From Cryptomeria japonica (taxonomy: Eukaryota; Streptophyta; Pinopsida; Cupressales; Cupressaceae): a DNA stretch of 64,000 bases. Below, in pieces: positions 46,335 through 58,064 of this stretch. Position numbers and translations under genes: made by a program. Position 1 is the first letter of the stretch. Every line of letters starts with the position of its first letter. The stretch covers positions 449,974,538 to 450,038,537 of the forward strand of contig NC_081413.1 of NCBI RefSeq assembly GCF_030272615.1. Direction: 5' to 3'. The notes under the pieces are model-generated. The model saw nothing but the letters and a program-made list of their open reading frames with translations, did no database searches and was not told the DNA's origin.

Positions 46335-47498
46335 TGTGTGTCTGAAAAGTGAACCTGTATCTGTAAGCACAACACTTCAATCAAGTCATTACATGCATGG
46401 TTAGTCAGATATAATCAATGAATAATAAACCATAACAAATCGACCCATTGCCTTCTAAAAGATGCAAGTATAAGATTGCTCTCAGATTATTTAGCAATAC
46501 TAGTGATTAGACAACATCAAGACGAAGGATTTAATCTATATGAGCATGATGAATGCTAGATGGATGCAATATTAATCTAACAATATTTTTGCAATATTAA
46601 GCTAAATGATTTAATCAATATGAAATAATTAATATGCAATATCTCAATGAAATCCTAGAGCAAAAATAGTATAATAATGATGTATTCTCTAGCCTCTCTT
46701 TGAATGAGAGATGAGCCTGAATTTATAGAAAATTCAAAAAGAAACCAACGGTTGAGATCAAATGATGATGAGCGGTCAAGATTTTCCAAGAGGAAGCACA
46801 ATCCAGGTGAATTGATGTGATTGGATGCTTTTCTCAGTTTTAAAGGAAATTGAACTAAAATTAAGATTAAATCAAGAAAAAACTAATTTAAAGGAAATTG
46901 AACTAAAATTAAGATCAAATCAGGAAAAAACTGATTTATTATCTATTTCATTCAATTTTAATATTTAATTGTTTTAATTGCTTTCTTTGAGATTATCTAT
47001 TAATTTTTAATTTGTTTTTTTCAAGATATCTCCAATTGATTTCTTTTCTCAAATTTTAATTATTTTTTGTCAATAAATTCCTTTTTTGATTTATTTCCAT
47101 TTTTGAAGATTTGTGCTCATAATTGATTTAATTGATTTAAATTAATTCCTCTTTCTCGATTTGTTTCCTTTTTTGAAGATTTATGGTAATTTGATTTATT
47201 TAATTAAATTAATTCCTCTTTTTGATGATTTAATGGAAAATTGATTTATTTAATTAAATATGCTAGGATATTTAATTAAAATAAATAAGATAATTGTTTA
47301 AAATGATTTACTTGGAATGATTAATTAATTAAATAAATATTTAATTAATATTGATTGATTGATTTGCCATGTGACATTTGATGATTTTAGGAATTAATTG
47401 TGTGCTCAAGATTTATTTAATTGCCTTTGGTTAGGACTTTGGTGACGTTGTTGAGATTAGGGGCCTATGGTTTAGATGACCATTTTTAGGGTATTACA
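46335..47498 (-). repeat. B2 3' LTR
   Basis: This 1164-bp LTR begins TGTGTGTCTG and ends GTATTACA on the plus strand. It contains a tandem 48-bp duplication (about 46849-46944, AAAGGAAATTGAACTAAAAT at the start of each unit) and a TATA-like TTTATAG at 46722-46728. Confidence 0.9.
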
Positions 47499-47511
47499 TT
47501 TGCCCCTCTTT
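47499..47511 (-). other. B2 polypurine tract
   Basis: The minus strand reads AAAGAGGGGCAAA directly before the 3' LTR. Confidence 0.88.
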
Positions 47512-49881
47512 GAATTAATGTGCGAGCAGCATGTTGGTTCAAAGAATAGTTGATGTCTAGGAGATGCCAGTTCTGAACTTGATTGATCACGAACTACATA
47601 AAAAAGTGAGGTGTTTAGTTTATTCGAAGCGACAAAGCTGAATAAAGTGTGATTAACGTGATACCGTTCTGGAACTTGATTGAACTTGGGAACGATAGAA
47701 AACAAAAGATACCGAACTTGAACTTGATTGATCAAGAAGTGAATCTTATTGATCTAGAACTTGATTGAACTTAGATATAGTGAGTGATGATAAAAAATGA
47801 TCTTGAACTTTATTGATCAAGATACGATGAAGATAAACTGTTCAGCTTGATCAAAAAATGAATAAAATGTAACACCTGTTTAGATTTAGCATGATCGAAG
47901 ATACTCTTTAAACCCTTGATTGAGTTTAAATGAAAAATCGGCTTGATGAAAAGCGATGGAGCTGATTAATGTAAAGAGATTGATTCAAATAAAAGACAAA
48001 TATCAACTTGATATGAAGCGATGAAGTTGATATGCCCCTAGAGATTGATTTGATTTAGATGATCGAGAGATCTTGACTTGATATAAAGTGACGAAGTTGA
48101 AATGCCCCTAGCAATGAGGTCTTATTTGATTGATTTTCTTTAGTTGAAAAAGATTTTTGCTTGACTTTCGATGAAGATTTGAAAATTTTCCTCGACATTT
48201 GAAGATGTGAGATCATAAGGTCATGAGTATGCCCCCTCGGGAGTGAAATCGAAAGATAGCGAGGGTACATGATGATAAGCAATTTCTTAGTGATGATAAG
48301 TTGTTTGAGCACAAATTGATTCAGAGGAATTTTTGAAAATTTTGCGTTGAAATTGAGTACAAAGTTGATTTGTAGAAATTAAATTGAGATTCAACGTCGA
48401 TTGATGAGGAATTGAGTGCAATTAGAAGAGAGAATGAGGTTTTGATGAAAAGAGCGCTAAGTGGTCCAAATTTTTGTGAAATTTTGATGAGAGAGTTGAC
48501 ATCATATTTCGATTTCAATCCCGATAATGGACTCAAGATAGCCGATTTACAAGCTCATGGTTTGATTTCATCATACTTGTGTTGATGGATTATGAGATGT
48601 TGTTCTATATGCTTTATTCTATATGTATGTATTTCTTTTCAACGTGAATGTATGCAATGCAAATGATCATGGATGTCTATTTTTCTTTCTTTTCATATGC
48701 AAATAAATGATAATGCAAATGAGTAATGAATAATGAGTAATGCAATTTTTTTCATTTTTCTATGCAATAAGATGAATGCAAATGAATGATAATGAATGAT
48801 GCAATGTTTTCATTTTCCTATGCAATAAGATGGATGTAAATGAATGATAATGAATGCATGAATTTATATGAAATGCTCATGTATGCAGCTAACATCTCAA
48901 AACACAAGTACTCGATCGGAGAAATGATGAAAAGAGACCACTTAGCGAAGAAATGATGACGCTCCCGACTCTCGTTCAAAAGATAAAGAGATCATTTTTA
49001 TTATACCAAAATCACTCCAAATTCACAAAATGCAGAATGAAATGCAAGATGAGATGCAAAATGAGATGCAACCTAAACCTAGTCACTGAACTTTGAAAAG
49101 CTTTATTGTCATCATTGAGCGTTTTACAATTATAGCACGTAGAATAGAGTTTATTTCTTTTCATGTGCAATATTAATTATCTTGTCTGCAATGACCCTTT
49201 TTTTCTCATTCATATCCTTGGATAGATTATGCATGGACATGGATTGCACAATGAAGAAATTCCCTCAAAATGAACAAAGGAATGATGGGAACCTCCCTAT
49301 AGCATTCAAATAAGCGGAGTCGAGGTATGTGAGGCGATTCCACCTTGATGTGAAGGCTGTTATCACAGACACCCAACTAATTTAGATGTTTCCAGATCAT
49401 TGGGATCATTCCTAAAAGCAAAAAACAAAGAAAATATTATGCCCCCAATCCTTGCTCCTGTTAGTCAAGGTAGACTTCCTTGAGTTACTCAAAGGGAATA
49501 ATAATCGAAAGCCAATATAGAAGATGACACACAAAGAAAATTTCCATGCACAGCTCAAACTGTTTAGTGATTGTTTTCCGTTATGTTGTTTTGCTTGTTA
49601 ACTCAGTGATAAAACTCTTCAGTAGTCAGGAGATAGGTAACTAACTTGGAGTGGACGACCAGGTTTCACTGACATAAGGTTGACTTGGTTGACACTGCTT
49701 AGGACATGTAATATGCTTGGTTGATTACCTAAGACTAGGACATTGATCGGTTTCAAGCCATGAAGGTTCCAACAAACCAGGATGTCACAAAAGTGACTGA
49801 AATATGTACAAGTGAAAGAAAATGTGTAGGAAAGCGAGAATGCCAACATTGTGTTGATAGATGGAGCGCTTGAGTACAAGA

Positions 49882-50020
49882 GGCGCCTGTTTACCAGGTT
49901 TTCACCTGCTTGGCAGAGATTCATTTTTTTTTTACCAAGGTGCCTGTTTACCAGGTTTTCACCTGCTTGGCAGAGATTCATTTTTTTTTTTTACCAAGGT
50001 GCCTGTTTACTAGGTTTTCA
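49882..50020. repeat. Tandem repeat of about 59 bp in B2 3' region
   Basis: There are two full copies and one partial. Each starts near GCCTGTTTACCAGGTTTTCA, passes through CTTGGCAGAGATTC and ends with a T-run and ACCAAGG. Confidence 0.85.
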
Positions 50021-50106
50021 CTAGGGCATTTTCTCTCTTTTTTCCTTTTTTTTTTTTTTTGTTTTTCTTTTTTTGTTTTTTCTTTTTTTTCTTTTTTCTG
50101 GTTTTG

Positions 50107-50222
50107 AGGATTTCTTCAGGACATTTTCTGATTTTTATGATTTCTTCAGGACATTTTCTGATTTTTATGATTTCTTCAGGACATTTTCCAATTTTTATGG
50201 TTTCTTCAGGACATTTTCCGCT
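50107..50222. repeat. Tandem repeat of 30 bp in B2 3' region
   Basis: Four copies of a unit containing TTTCTTCAGGACATTTTC lie just downstream of the pol stop, the last one partial. Confidence 0.85.
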
Positions 50223-50248
50223 GTAAAAGCTGCTGGAACAGAGAATAT

Positions 50249-51420
50249 CTAGGTGAAGAATTTCTTCAGATGGATGGTGTTAATCGGTTCATGGAGTTGT
50301 TCTCTTTCCGATGTTGAGAGTTGATAGGCACCAGAGCTGAAAGCTGCAGTGACGATATAGGGACCCAGCCAGTTGGGTTCAAACTTCCCTTTGTTATCTC
50401 GAAACTGTTGATTTTTAGGATTCTCTCTGAGAACTAAGTCACCAACCTGAAATTCTCGGTGTCGAACTTTCTTGTTATATCCTCTGGACATTCTCTTTTC
50501 ATATACTCTAAGATGATCAAATGCCACTTGCCGATGCTCATCCATCAATTCAAGCTCTTGCAATCTAGATATTCTATAGTCTTCATCAGTAACAAGACCT
50601 TGCAAGGAAACTCTTAGAGATGGTATTTCTACTTCAATGGGTAATACTGCTTCGGACCCATACACCAAAGAAAAAGGTGTAGCCCCATTAGGTGTTCTGA
50701 TACTTGTTCTATAAGCCCATAGTGCAGGATTGAGCTGCAGATGCCAATCCTTCACAAATTTGTTCATTGTTCTATACAAGATAGTCAGTAGGTTTTTGTT
50801 AGATGCCTCTTCTTGTCCATTACCTTGAGGGTAATATACTGAGGACCAGCGTTGTTTGATTTTAAACTTCTCACAAAGTTCATCTAGATCTTTGTTCTTA
50901 AACTATCCTCCATTGTCTGTTATAATTAATGAAGGTATACCATACCTGCAGATGATATAGTTAAGAATAAATAGAGCTACTTGTTTTCCTATTGCCTTGA
51001 TGAGTGGAACTGCTTCTACCCACTTAGTGAAGTACTCAGTGGTAGTGATAATAAATTTATGTCCATTAGATGACGCAGGATATATTTGGCCTATTAGATC
51101 GAACACCCATTGTTGGAAGGGCCAATGCGTTACAAATGGTATAAGATCCCTTGCAGGAGCGTGGATAAGGTGCCCATGTAACTAAAACTTTTCACAGGTT
51201 TCAGCACATTTTATGGCTTCCTTCTCCATGTCTAGCCAATAGTATCCATCCCTTAGTAGTTTTTGCGCTAAATTTAGACCGTTCAAATGAGATCCACATA
51301 CACCTTCATGAACTTCAGATAATGCGCGTTGGGACTCCTCAGTTTCTAGACATCTAAGAAAAGTATTATCTAAACCTCACATAAATAAGTCGTTAGCAAT
51401 GATGACGTACCGTGATGCAT
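50249..51420 (-). pseudogene. B2 integrase
   Basis: Zinc finger VHEGVCGSH followed by CAETCEKF (HHCC pattern). The core has VFDLIGQIYP, IITDNGG and GNGQEEASN for the D, D and E positions. Then WAYRTSIRTPNGATPFSLVY and the C-terminal FQVGDLVLRENPKN, FEPNWLGPYIV and GAYQLSTSE, ending HLKKFFT. A stop directly follows DNGG (the usual E or P there is lost), and another lies in the zinc-finger linker. It is the last part of the pol frame. Its C-terminal half (50249-50779) is intact for 176 residues. Confidence 0.85.
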
Positions 51421-51538
51421 TTTGGATTAGGTTTCTTGTTTCATTTCGAGAAAGATTGGTAGGGACAACTTGGTCATGTAGGTAAGAGTAAATGTGGCTG
51501 TAATGAGATGTGTCATGTCCAATAATAGAACAGACTAC

Positions 51539-52021
51539 CTAGGACTTGGGAGAATCATAGGCAGGGTAATGTAACTCTTCCACTAGGAATTCAAAGTGAA
51601 AATTAGACCCCTGTAGCTGTGGTATAGATGCCAAAGTGGCCATTGCATATGCCATTCTATTTGCTATTCTGGGTATCTGCTGAAATGATACGGAGGTGAA
51701 ATATTTCTTGAGGTCATCCACCATCCTCTTGTAAGGCATTAGTTTCTCATCATTCGTCTGATATAGGTCATTAATCTAGTTGATAATGAGTTGAGAATCT
51801 CCATAGATGTGTAATTCCATGATCTTCCACTGGATGGCTAGCTTGATCCCATTTACCAAAGCTTCATACTCTGCAATATTGTTTGTGCAAGGGAAGAGAA
51901 GTTTGTAAGCTTTTGGAATTGAGTATTTCTGGGGAGTAATAAATAGTATCTTGGCACCAGAGCCATGTTGAGTAAAAGACCCATCAAAGAACATCTTCCA
52001 TGATTGTTCAGTAAGGTGCAT
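51539..52021 (-). pseudogene. B2 second (archaeal-like) RNase H
   Basis: WKMFFDGSFTQHGSGAKIL supplies the first Asp, NNIAEYEALVNGIKLA the Glu, and IYGDSQLIIN the next Asp. A stop follows and the domain continues with EKLMPYKRMVDDLKKYF to IANRMAYAMATLASI. This extra RNase H after the usual one is a recognised trait of Tat-lineage gypsy elements. It ends at a TAG before integrase. In B1 the same domain is split by A1 at the GDSQ motif. Confidence 0.85.
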
Positions 52022-52102
52022 GATTGATTCATCTGGGAATTCTATATGTAGGGGTTGATCGTCTTCAAGTGGAGTTTCAGCAAGTTGGTCTGCGATAACC
52101 TG

Positions 52103-52462
52103 TCATTTGATAGCTATACATTCTACATATTCAATGTCAAATTCTATAAGGACCATGACCCATTTGGCCAGTCTTCCTGTAAGCATTGCTTTACTGAGAA
52201 GGTACTTAAGTGGATCAATCTTGGCTACCAGCTTAATAGAATGTGCCAACATATAGTGCCTTAATTTTTGTGATGCAAAGACTAATGCTAAGCATGTTTT
52301 TTCTATTGTAGTGTAATTCATTTCATATGACACCAATGTTTGGCTGATGTAATAAATAGCTCGTTCATTTTTATTGTCATCCTGTTGTGCCAAAAGTGTC
52401 CCCAATGAAGTATCTATAGCTGATATGTATAGGATCAGTGGCTTACCTTGAATTGGTGGCAT
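52103..52462 (-). pseudogene. B2 RNase H (first, gypsy type)
   Basis: KPLILYISAIDTSLGTLLAQ, AIYYISQTLVSYEMNYTTIEK and LALVFASQKLRHYMLAH form the gypsy RNase H pattern directly after reverse transcriptase. The first catalytic Asp is seen in SAIDTS. It ends at a stop in the frame about 25 codons before the second RNase H. Confidence 0.82.
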
Positions 52463-52675
52463 TAATATGGGTGGATTAGAAAGATATTCTTTGATTTGTT
52501 GTAAACGTAGTTCACAATCTGTATCCTAGTTGTATTGAATCCCTTTCCTTAATACCTTCGTGAAGGGTTGAGCCTTGTCAACTAGCTGACATATAAAATG
52601 CCTTATGGACTAAAGACAACCTTGTAGACTTCTCATCTGACTGATATTCTTAGGTGGAGGAATCTCCATTATAGC

Positions 52676-53305
52676 CTAGACCTTTTCAGGATCAACCTCA
52701 ATTCCCTTTTTTGAAATTATGTAACCAAGTAATTTTCCTGATGTGACTCCAAATGCACACTTTTTTGGATTTAAGCGGAGCTTGAATCTTTCCATTCGAT
52801 CTAATATGAGGCCTAGCTCTTCAATGTGTGTAGATCTCTTCATAGTTTTTACTAGGGTGTGATCTACATAATCTTCCATGTTTTTATGCATCATATCATG
52901 GAAAATAGTGGTTACTGCTCTTTGGTAAGTTTCTCCTATGTTCTTTAGACCAAATGGCATAACATTCCAGCAGAAGGTTCCCCACGCACATGTGAAGGTT
53001 GTCTTCTCTTGACCTTCAGGTGCTATCTTGATCTGATTGTAACCAAAGAATCCATCCATTAATGAATATGTCTCATATCCAGCAGTCATATCTACTATCA
53101 TGTCAATGTTGGGCAATGGAAAATCATCTTTTGGACATGCCTTGTTGAGATCCCTGAAATTTGTGCAAACTCTAATAGATTTGTCTGCTTTTGATACAAG
53201 TACTATGTTGGATATTAATTCTGCGTAGTCTATAGCTCTCATAAATCCAGCTTTTAGCAATTTCTGTAGTTCAACCTTGACTAGTAGTGCCACATGAGGA
53301 TGCAT
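52676..53305 (-). pseudogene. B2 reverse transcriptase
   Basis: Motifs: IRVCTNFRDLNKACPKDDFP, LMDGFFGYNQI (first catalytic Asp), WNVMPFGLKNIGETYQR, and the polymerase box read as YVDH in place of YVDD, so the last Asp is lost. LNPKKCAFGV and LLGYIISKKGIEVDPEKV follow, then a stop. The wording is of the Tat/Athila side of Ty3/gypsy. It would copy element RNA to DNA if intact; the box change alone should abolish activity. Confidence 0.88.
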
Positions 53306-53500
53306 TTTTTAGAGTTTTTGTTTGACTGGTTTAACTCCTAGCATAATAGAGAGATGATGCATGATGAGATCAGGATCTAGTCCTGGCATATCTGAGTATG
53401 TCCATGCAAAGTTAATCTTCTTTTCTAAAAATAGATTGGTGAAATCTTTTAACTCTTCTGCCGATAGTGATTGGGCTAAATGAATGACATGCGGTATCTC

Positions 53501-54787
53501 TTAACTCCCAATGTTCACTGGCTGAGTTGGTTCGATCAATATGGAAGATCTCTCCTGGAAGTGGCTCGATAGTATATCAAGTACCTCACCTTTGGGTACG
53601 TCCTTTATTTTCCCTTTTTTAGAGTCTGACACCACCACAATGTGGTTTTCGCTATCAGATCTTTTATTCTTATTTTTCTTGTTTTTGCGACTAAGATACT
53701 TGATATCCACTTTAGTCATGTTTTCATTTTGTTCGCTGGTGGAAGAGTACATGGGTTCAACTGCATTGAGATAGTAGGCTAGTGTATAGTCATTGGCAAA
53801 AGTAGGCACATTCAAGGGTTGGTTATAAAGAGTATTATCAATCAGTTCTAGATGTATTAAGGATAAGGTTGGTATGGGCTCAAGAGAGTTCACGGTACTA
53901 TCATCATTGTTTTGAACTGACCAGTCAAGTTCCAGAATACTACCTTGCGTATGTGTCTCGAGACCAGGAAGAGTTATGATACGATTATCATCATTCATGC
54001 TAGTATTTATTGGACCTAACTCAACCGACCTACTTCTAGCATTGTCGTTTACTTTAGACTGGGCTACATACCGTGGTATAATAGTAGACAGTATTTCATT
54101 ATTCATGACAGAGTAGTCATAATGCATTGTTGAATAGTTGTCATAGATAGAGCTCCTGTCTGAGCCATCAGAGTCATAGGATGGAGTTGCTGACTCATCT
54201 TCAAGTGGTTTAGTGAAGGTATATATAGTATCAACACCCACATCCTTGATGCTACAAGTTCCTTCTTGATTTGGTTCATTGATTGCTTGCATTTGACACA
54301 CTTATGGACATGACTTTGATGATTCTGTTAACCCCTATCGTCTGTTCCATTCAACTTCTTCTGGACTGATGACTGGTTCTCTTGCTCTATCTTCTAGTTC
54401 TTCTTGTGTGATTCCGTACTTGATTTGTCCTATCTCATTAGGAGAATTGGTAGGTGAAGGACTTTCTTGTGTCCTTTCTTTCTTCAACTGTCGATCATAG
54501 TCTTCTTGTCGTTTTAATCTGATTTCTTCTATTTCCTTTTGCATTCTTAGGCATATCAGCTCTTATGTGTCATTTGTGGTATCCCTAAGTTCTTCAAGCA
54601 TTTTTGTAGTAGATGTATCTGAGATGTGATGTGGACCCCATTCATACTCATTTGAATCAGTTTTTGAGTCATCTACTTGTTGTCTACCAGTATATGTGAC
54701 CAGAATGTTCAGTGGTGCAAACAATTCTCTGATTCTATATATTTCATCTCTCATATCCTCTGGAGTGTCTACTTCATGTGGTATCAT
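53501..54787 (-). pseudogene. B2 linker between protease/G-patch and reverse transcriptase
   Basis: Three open pieces in the pol frame (54563-54787, 54335-54544, 53501-54301) are Asp/Glu/Ser/Thr-rich with little hydrophobic core. One has a charged helix (MQKEIEEIRLKRQEDYDRQL). No catalytic motif is seen. About 430 residues of such linker is long for a gypsy pol and adds to the 2.6-thousand-codon frame. Confidence 0.6.
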
Positions 54788-54952
54788 AGCTGATACAACT
54801 GGAACTTGATTACCTTCTATTTCCTTTCCTTGGGTGGGTAGTTCTTTTTGTTCACCATCACATTCCTCCTGAGTTTGTTGAGTATTAATCTCTTGTGTTG
54901 TTAGAGGTAGTACCTTTTTCTTCCACTTACGTTGATGGCAAGGTGTGTGCTT

Positions 54953-55276
54953 CTAATCTGATGACTTTCTTGGATCATATCCCAGTCCAGCTTTATCATT
55001 GGTCAACTTAGTTTGTAGCTGAATAGGTTCAACAATACCTTTTTGACATTTGATGAGAGGACCAGTACCTAAATATCCCATGCATTGAAGCATCTTATAG
55101 CCTAGACCATATTGTGTTGGAGAAATCTCACAATGTCGTATTTCTTTATCTGCACTATCTTCTTTGAAGAGTGATTTAAGGACATCATCCCCTTCTATTT
55201 CATCTGCAAGAGAAGTAGAGGATTGTATAAAGGTGCCATCATAAATGACTTTTGGAGTTGAAGTTTGTGGCCTCAT
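54953..55276 (-). pseudogene. B2 G-patch-like segment after protease
   Basis: After QYGLGYKMLQCMGYLGTGPL come KGIVEPIQLQ and AGLGYDP. The spacing of Gly, aromatic and GI-EP-I positions fits a G-patch (D111) motif, usually an RNA-binding element that also occurs downstream of the protease in some retroviruses. The assignment is by reading only. Stops bound it on both sides. Confidence 0.55.
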
Positions 55277-55297
55277 GCTCTCTGATGGTTTTCCTAA

Positions 55298-55952
55298 CTA
55301 TCTTGGTGATGGAGGAAGAGACATGAGTGAGAGTATAGGCTCTATCTTGTAACCATCCATGCTAGTGTTTGTGATTTTCAGTTTATTTTCCAAATCTTTA
55401 AGCAGAGATTCTAAACTTTCAGCTATGGAAGCTGCTCTATTATTAGTAACAAAAGCATCAGCACCTTGCGTTAATGCATTGTAGGCATAGCTTGTATCGG
55501 CAGGAATACTGACCTCTACTCCATTATAAGGAAACTTCAGACATTGATGGTACGTAGATGGTACTGCTTTCATTTCATGAATCCATGGCCTACCTAGTAA
55601 GATGTTGTATGAAAGTTGAATATCTAGGACTTGAAAAATGATATCTCTCTCCATGGGTCTTACTCTGATTGGTAATGATACCAGTCCCTTAGAAGTTCTT
55701 TCTTCTTTCATCATAAGCCTTGATTGTTATCTTCTTTGTTGGATCAATAACATTTTCAAAGAATCCCAGCTGTGTTAATAGATTGTAAGTACAAATATTC
55801 AACCCAGTGACTCCATCTATCAAAACACGTTTAACGTGGTGTTTGTGGATCATGGCTTCAATGTGTAATGGCTGGTTATGTGGATGACTCAATGAGTTAT
55901 CATCTTCTTCAGAGAATGTGAGGTAATGAGGGGAGGTTAGGTGACCTACCAT
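55298..55952 (-). pseudogene. B2 protease (retropepsin)
   Basis: VKRVLIDGVTGLNICTYNLL places the catalytic Asp in IDG (family usually DGGA or DSG), followed by QLGF. The C-terminal strand is LSYNILLGRPWIHEMKAVPS with HQCLKFPY. A frameshift near 55700 splits the domain at an AGAA-type duplication in a purine tract (GATGAAAGAAGAAAGAAC). Apart from this shift, gag to integrase share one frame. Confidence 0.82.
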
Positions 55953-56021
55953 AGATTGAAACTGATCTATGTTTAAATCTTTAAGAACACTGGTGGTAAG
56001 TAGAGCCTTGTCTAGGACTTC

Positions 56022-58064
56022 TTAATGAGCAGAAGAGATCTTAAGCAGTTCTAGAATGGAGATCTGAGCATTGGTTCTCTTTAATTGTTCAACAATACTA
56101 TAGCTAGGAGAAGACGATGAAACTAGTAGCTTTGATTTGGCCATGATTGTGTCTGTTTGTTTATTTGGCAGTTTTGATGTTGTTTGATCAAAAGTGGAGG
56201 AACTATCTCTTGGGAGAGAAATCTTCCTTTGAGCACGAGTCACGACATTAGCAGCTTGTGCTTGATTTTGACGATCCTGGACTATGATCACATTGCAATA
56301 TTCAGGTTGAACAGATTCAATCATGGTGATCACATTATCATTGTTATTGTAAGTATAATTGACTCTAGCTCCTCCCTTGGATTTTGAGGAATCTCCTTGT
56401 TCATAAGTGGGTAAGGGATCTTTAAAGGCCTTATGATTAGCATTAGTTGCATTATTTCCCACAATGATCTTGCCTGTGTCAATGAGATCTTGTATTTCAT
56501 GTCGGAGTTTCATGCAGTGGTTTATGTTATGTCCCTTGTTCTGATGGTAGTCACAGTACTCATTTTCTCTCCACCATTTGGGTCTAATTTCTGGGTCATA
56601 GGGTCGGGAATTGTCTAGCATTGTTATCATATTATTTGCCAATAAAGTTGTAAAAGCCGATTCATATGACTCATCTAGAGGAGTAAACTCACGGTTAGGC
56701 TTTGAGACCCAAGGTTTGTCTTTAAACCACTCTCTTGTTTTCTTTCGGGGATTCTCTATTGTAGTTTCAGCTACCTTGAGTGCTTGTGTGCCACTAGCTA
56801 AGTTAAATATTGTGGATTTTGTTTTTTCTTGAATAGTATCTACCACTCCATCACTAACAACGTTCTTGTTGTTGTCTTTTCTATATTTCTAGTATTTACT
56901 CTTTTCTTTAGAGATAGAACCTTGCGATGTTTCTTTCCAAAGTGATATATCTCCCTTTTTGATAAGTACATCTTCCATTCTGAGGACATTATCTACCATT
57001 TTGTTGAATTAAGGGTGCACTTGCATCTGGACACTATATTTCAATTCAGGGACTAAGTTGTTGACAAAGATGTCCTTTTTCTCAAGATCTGGGATAGTCC
57101 GTGAATATCTAGAGAACATCTTTCTCCATCGTTGGAGGAAAGTGAGAAAGGGTTCTCCTGTCTTTTGTCTGGTATTGCAAAGCTCTATCATAGTGACTGG
57201 GTGACAAATGTTGTATGAGTATTGCTGTAAAAATAGTTGGATTAGTTCTTCAAATGTTTTTATCCCTTTGGGTAGACTTGCGAACCATTCCATTGCTTGA
57301 CCTCCTAAACTCCTTGGGAAAAGGCGCATGAGGTACGTTTGATTGTGCATGAACTCCATACAAGCGGCATAGAACTCTCTGACATGATCTTGAGGATCTG
57401 AGGTACCATCATACTTGTCAAATTTTGGTATCTCAACTCGTGAAGGAAATGGAGACATGTAAAGGTTTTTGTCAAATGGGAATGGACATATTGTGTCCAA
57501 AGAATATTGTTTTGGTATTTTATCTTTGTTTTCTATTCTTGTGACTGCAGTTTGTAATGCTTGCATTTGTTTGCTCATTTTTCCCCATGGTGTCTCTTCC
57601 TCTTTAGCAATGAGGGCCTCCACATTATAACCAATAGGGAGTTTGGCACCTTGTTTTGCTAATTCTAGGAAATAGTCTTCTTTTTCCCTAGACATGATGA
57701 CCTTCATCATTTTTCGGAATTCTTTATTATTCTGACATCTATGTACTTCGTCTTCAAGAGGTTCAGGAAGCTCAGACTCAGTTGATGAATCACTATCAGT
57801 GGCATGATTGCTGAAGTCATCGTGAGTGTTTTGTTTATTAGCTTCTCTTTCTTGTCTTTCCCCAGACATGGTGCGAGATAGGGGCTGATCGAAGATTGGT
57901 ATATCGTAAACTGGTATCTGTGATGAGGACGGTATTTGTGATGAGGATAGTTTATTGTAAAAGGGGTTTTCTTTGAAGAATGGAATGTCTTTGGTCGAAA
58001 AGAGGGTTTCTTTTTCTTTGTCCTTTTTATTGTGAGAACTTCTGGTTTGAACAGGCATTTCCAA
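56022..58064 (-). pseudogene. B2 gag
   Basis: It starts at MEMPVQTRSSHNKKD. The retrotransposon gag domain (Pfam PF03732 type) includes FDKYDGTSDPQDHVREFYAAC, QAMEWFASLPKGIKTFEEL and RQKTGEPFLTFLQRWRKM. About 160 residues later comes WRENEYCDYHQNKGHNINHC, a zinc-finger-like CX2HX6HX3C pattern typical of Tat gags, then LRHEIQDLIDTGKI. A stop after QMQVHP (57009) divides it. It forms particles and binds RNA in intact elements. Confidence 0.85.

Larger units (their letters stand above)
47512..50248 (-). other. B2 3' non-coding region
   Basis: This region lies between the pol stop and the polypurine tract. It includes ATGCAAATGAATGATAATG-type low complexity with two copies of a roughly 60-bp unit (48738-48865), T-rich runs at 50033-50100, and two tandem arrays listed separately. 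Open frames (47472-47735, 48055-48536, 49619-49981) show no motif. No antisense PMD or other extra ORF is seen. Confidence 0.6.

Noticed and set aside
48640-48880. Possible CRISPR-like or satellite array
   Set aside because: The repeats are low-complexity ATGAATGATAATG words without spacers or fixed period beyond two copies.
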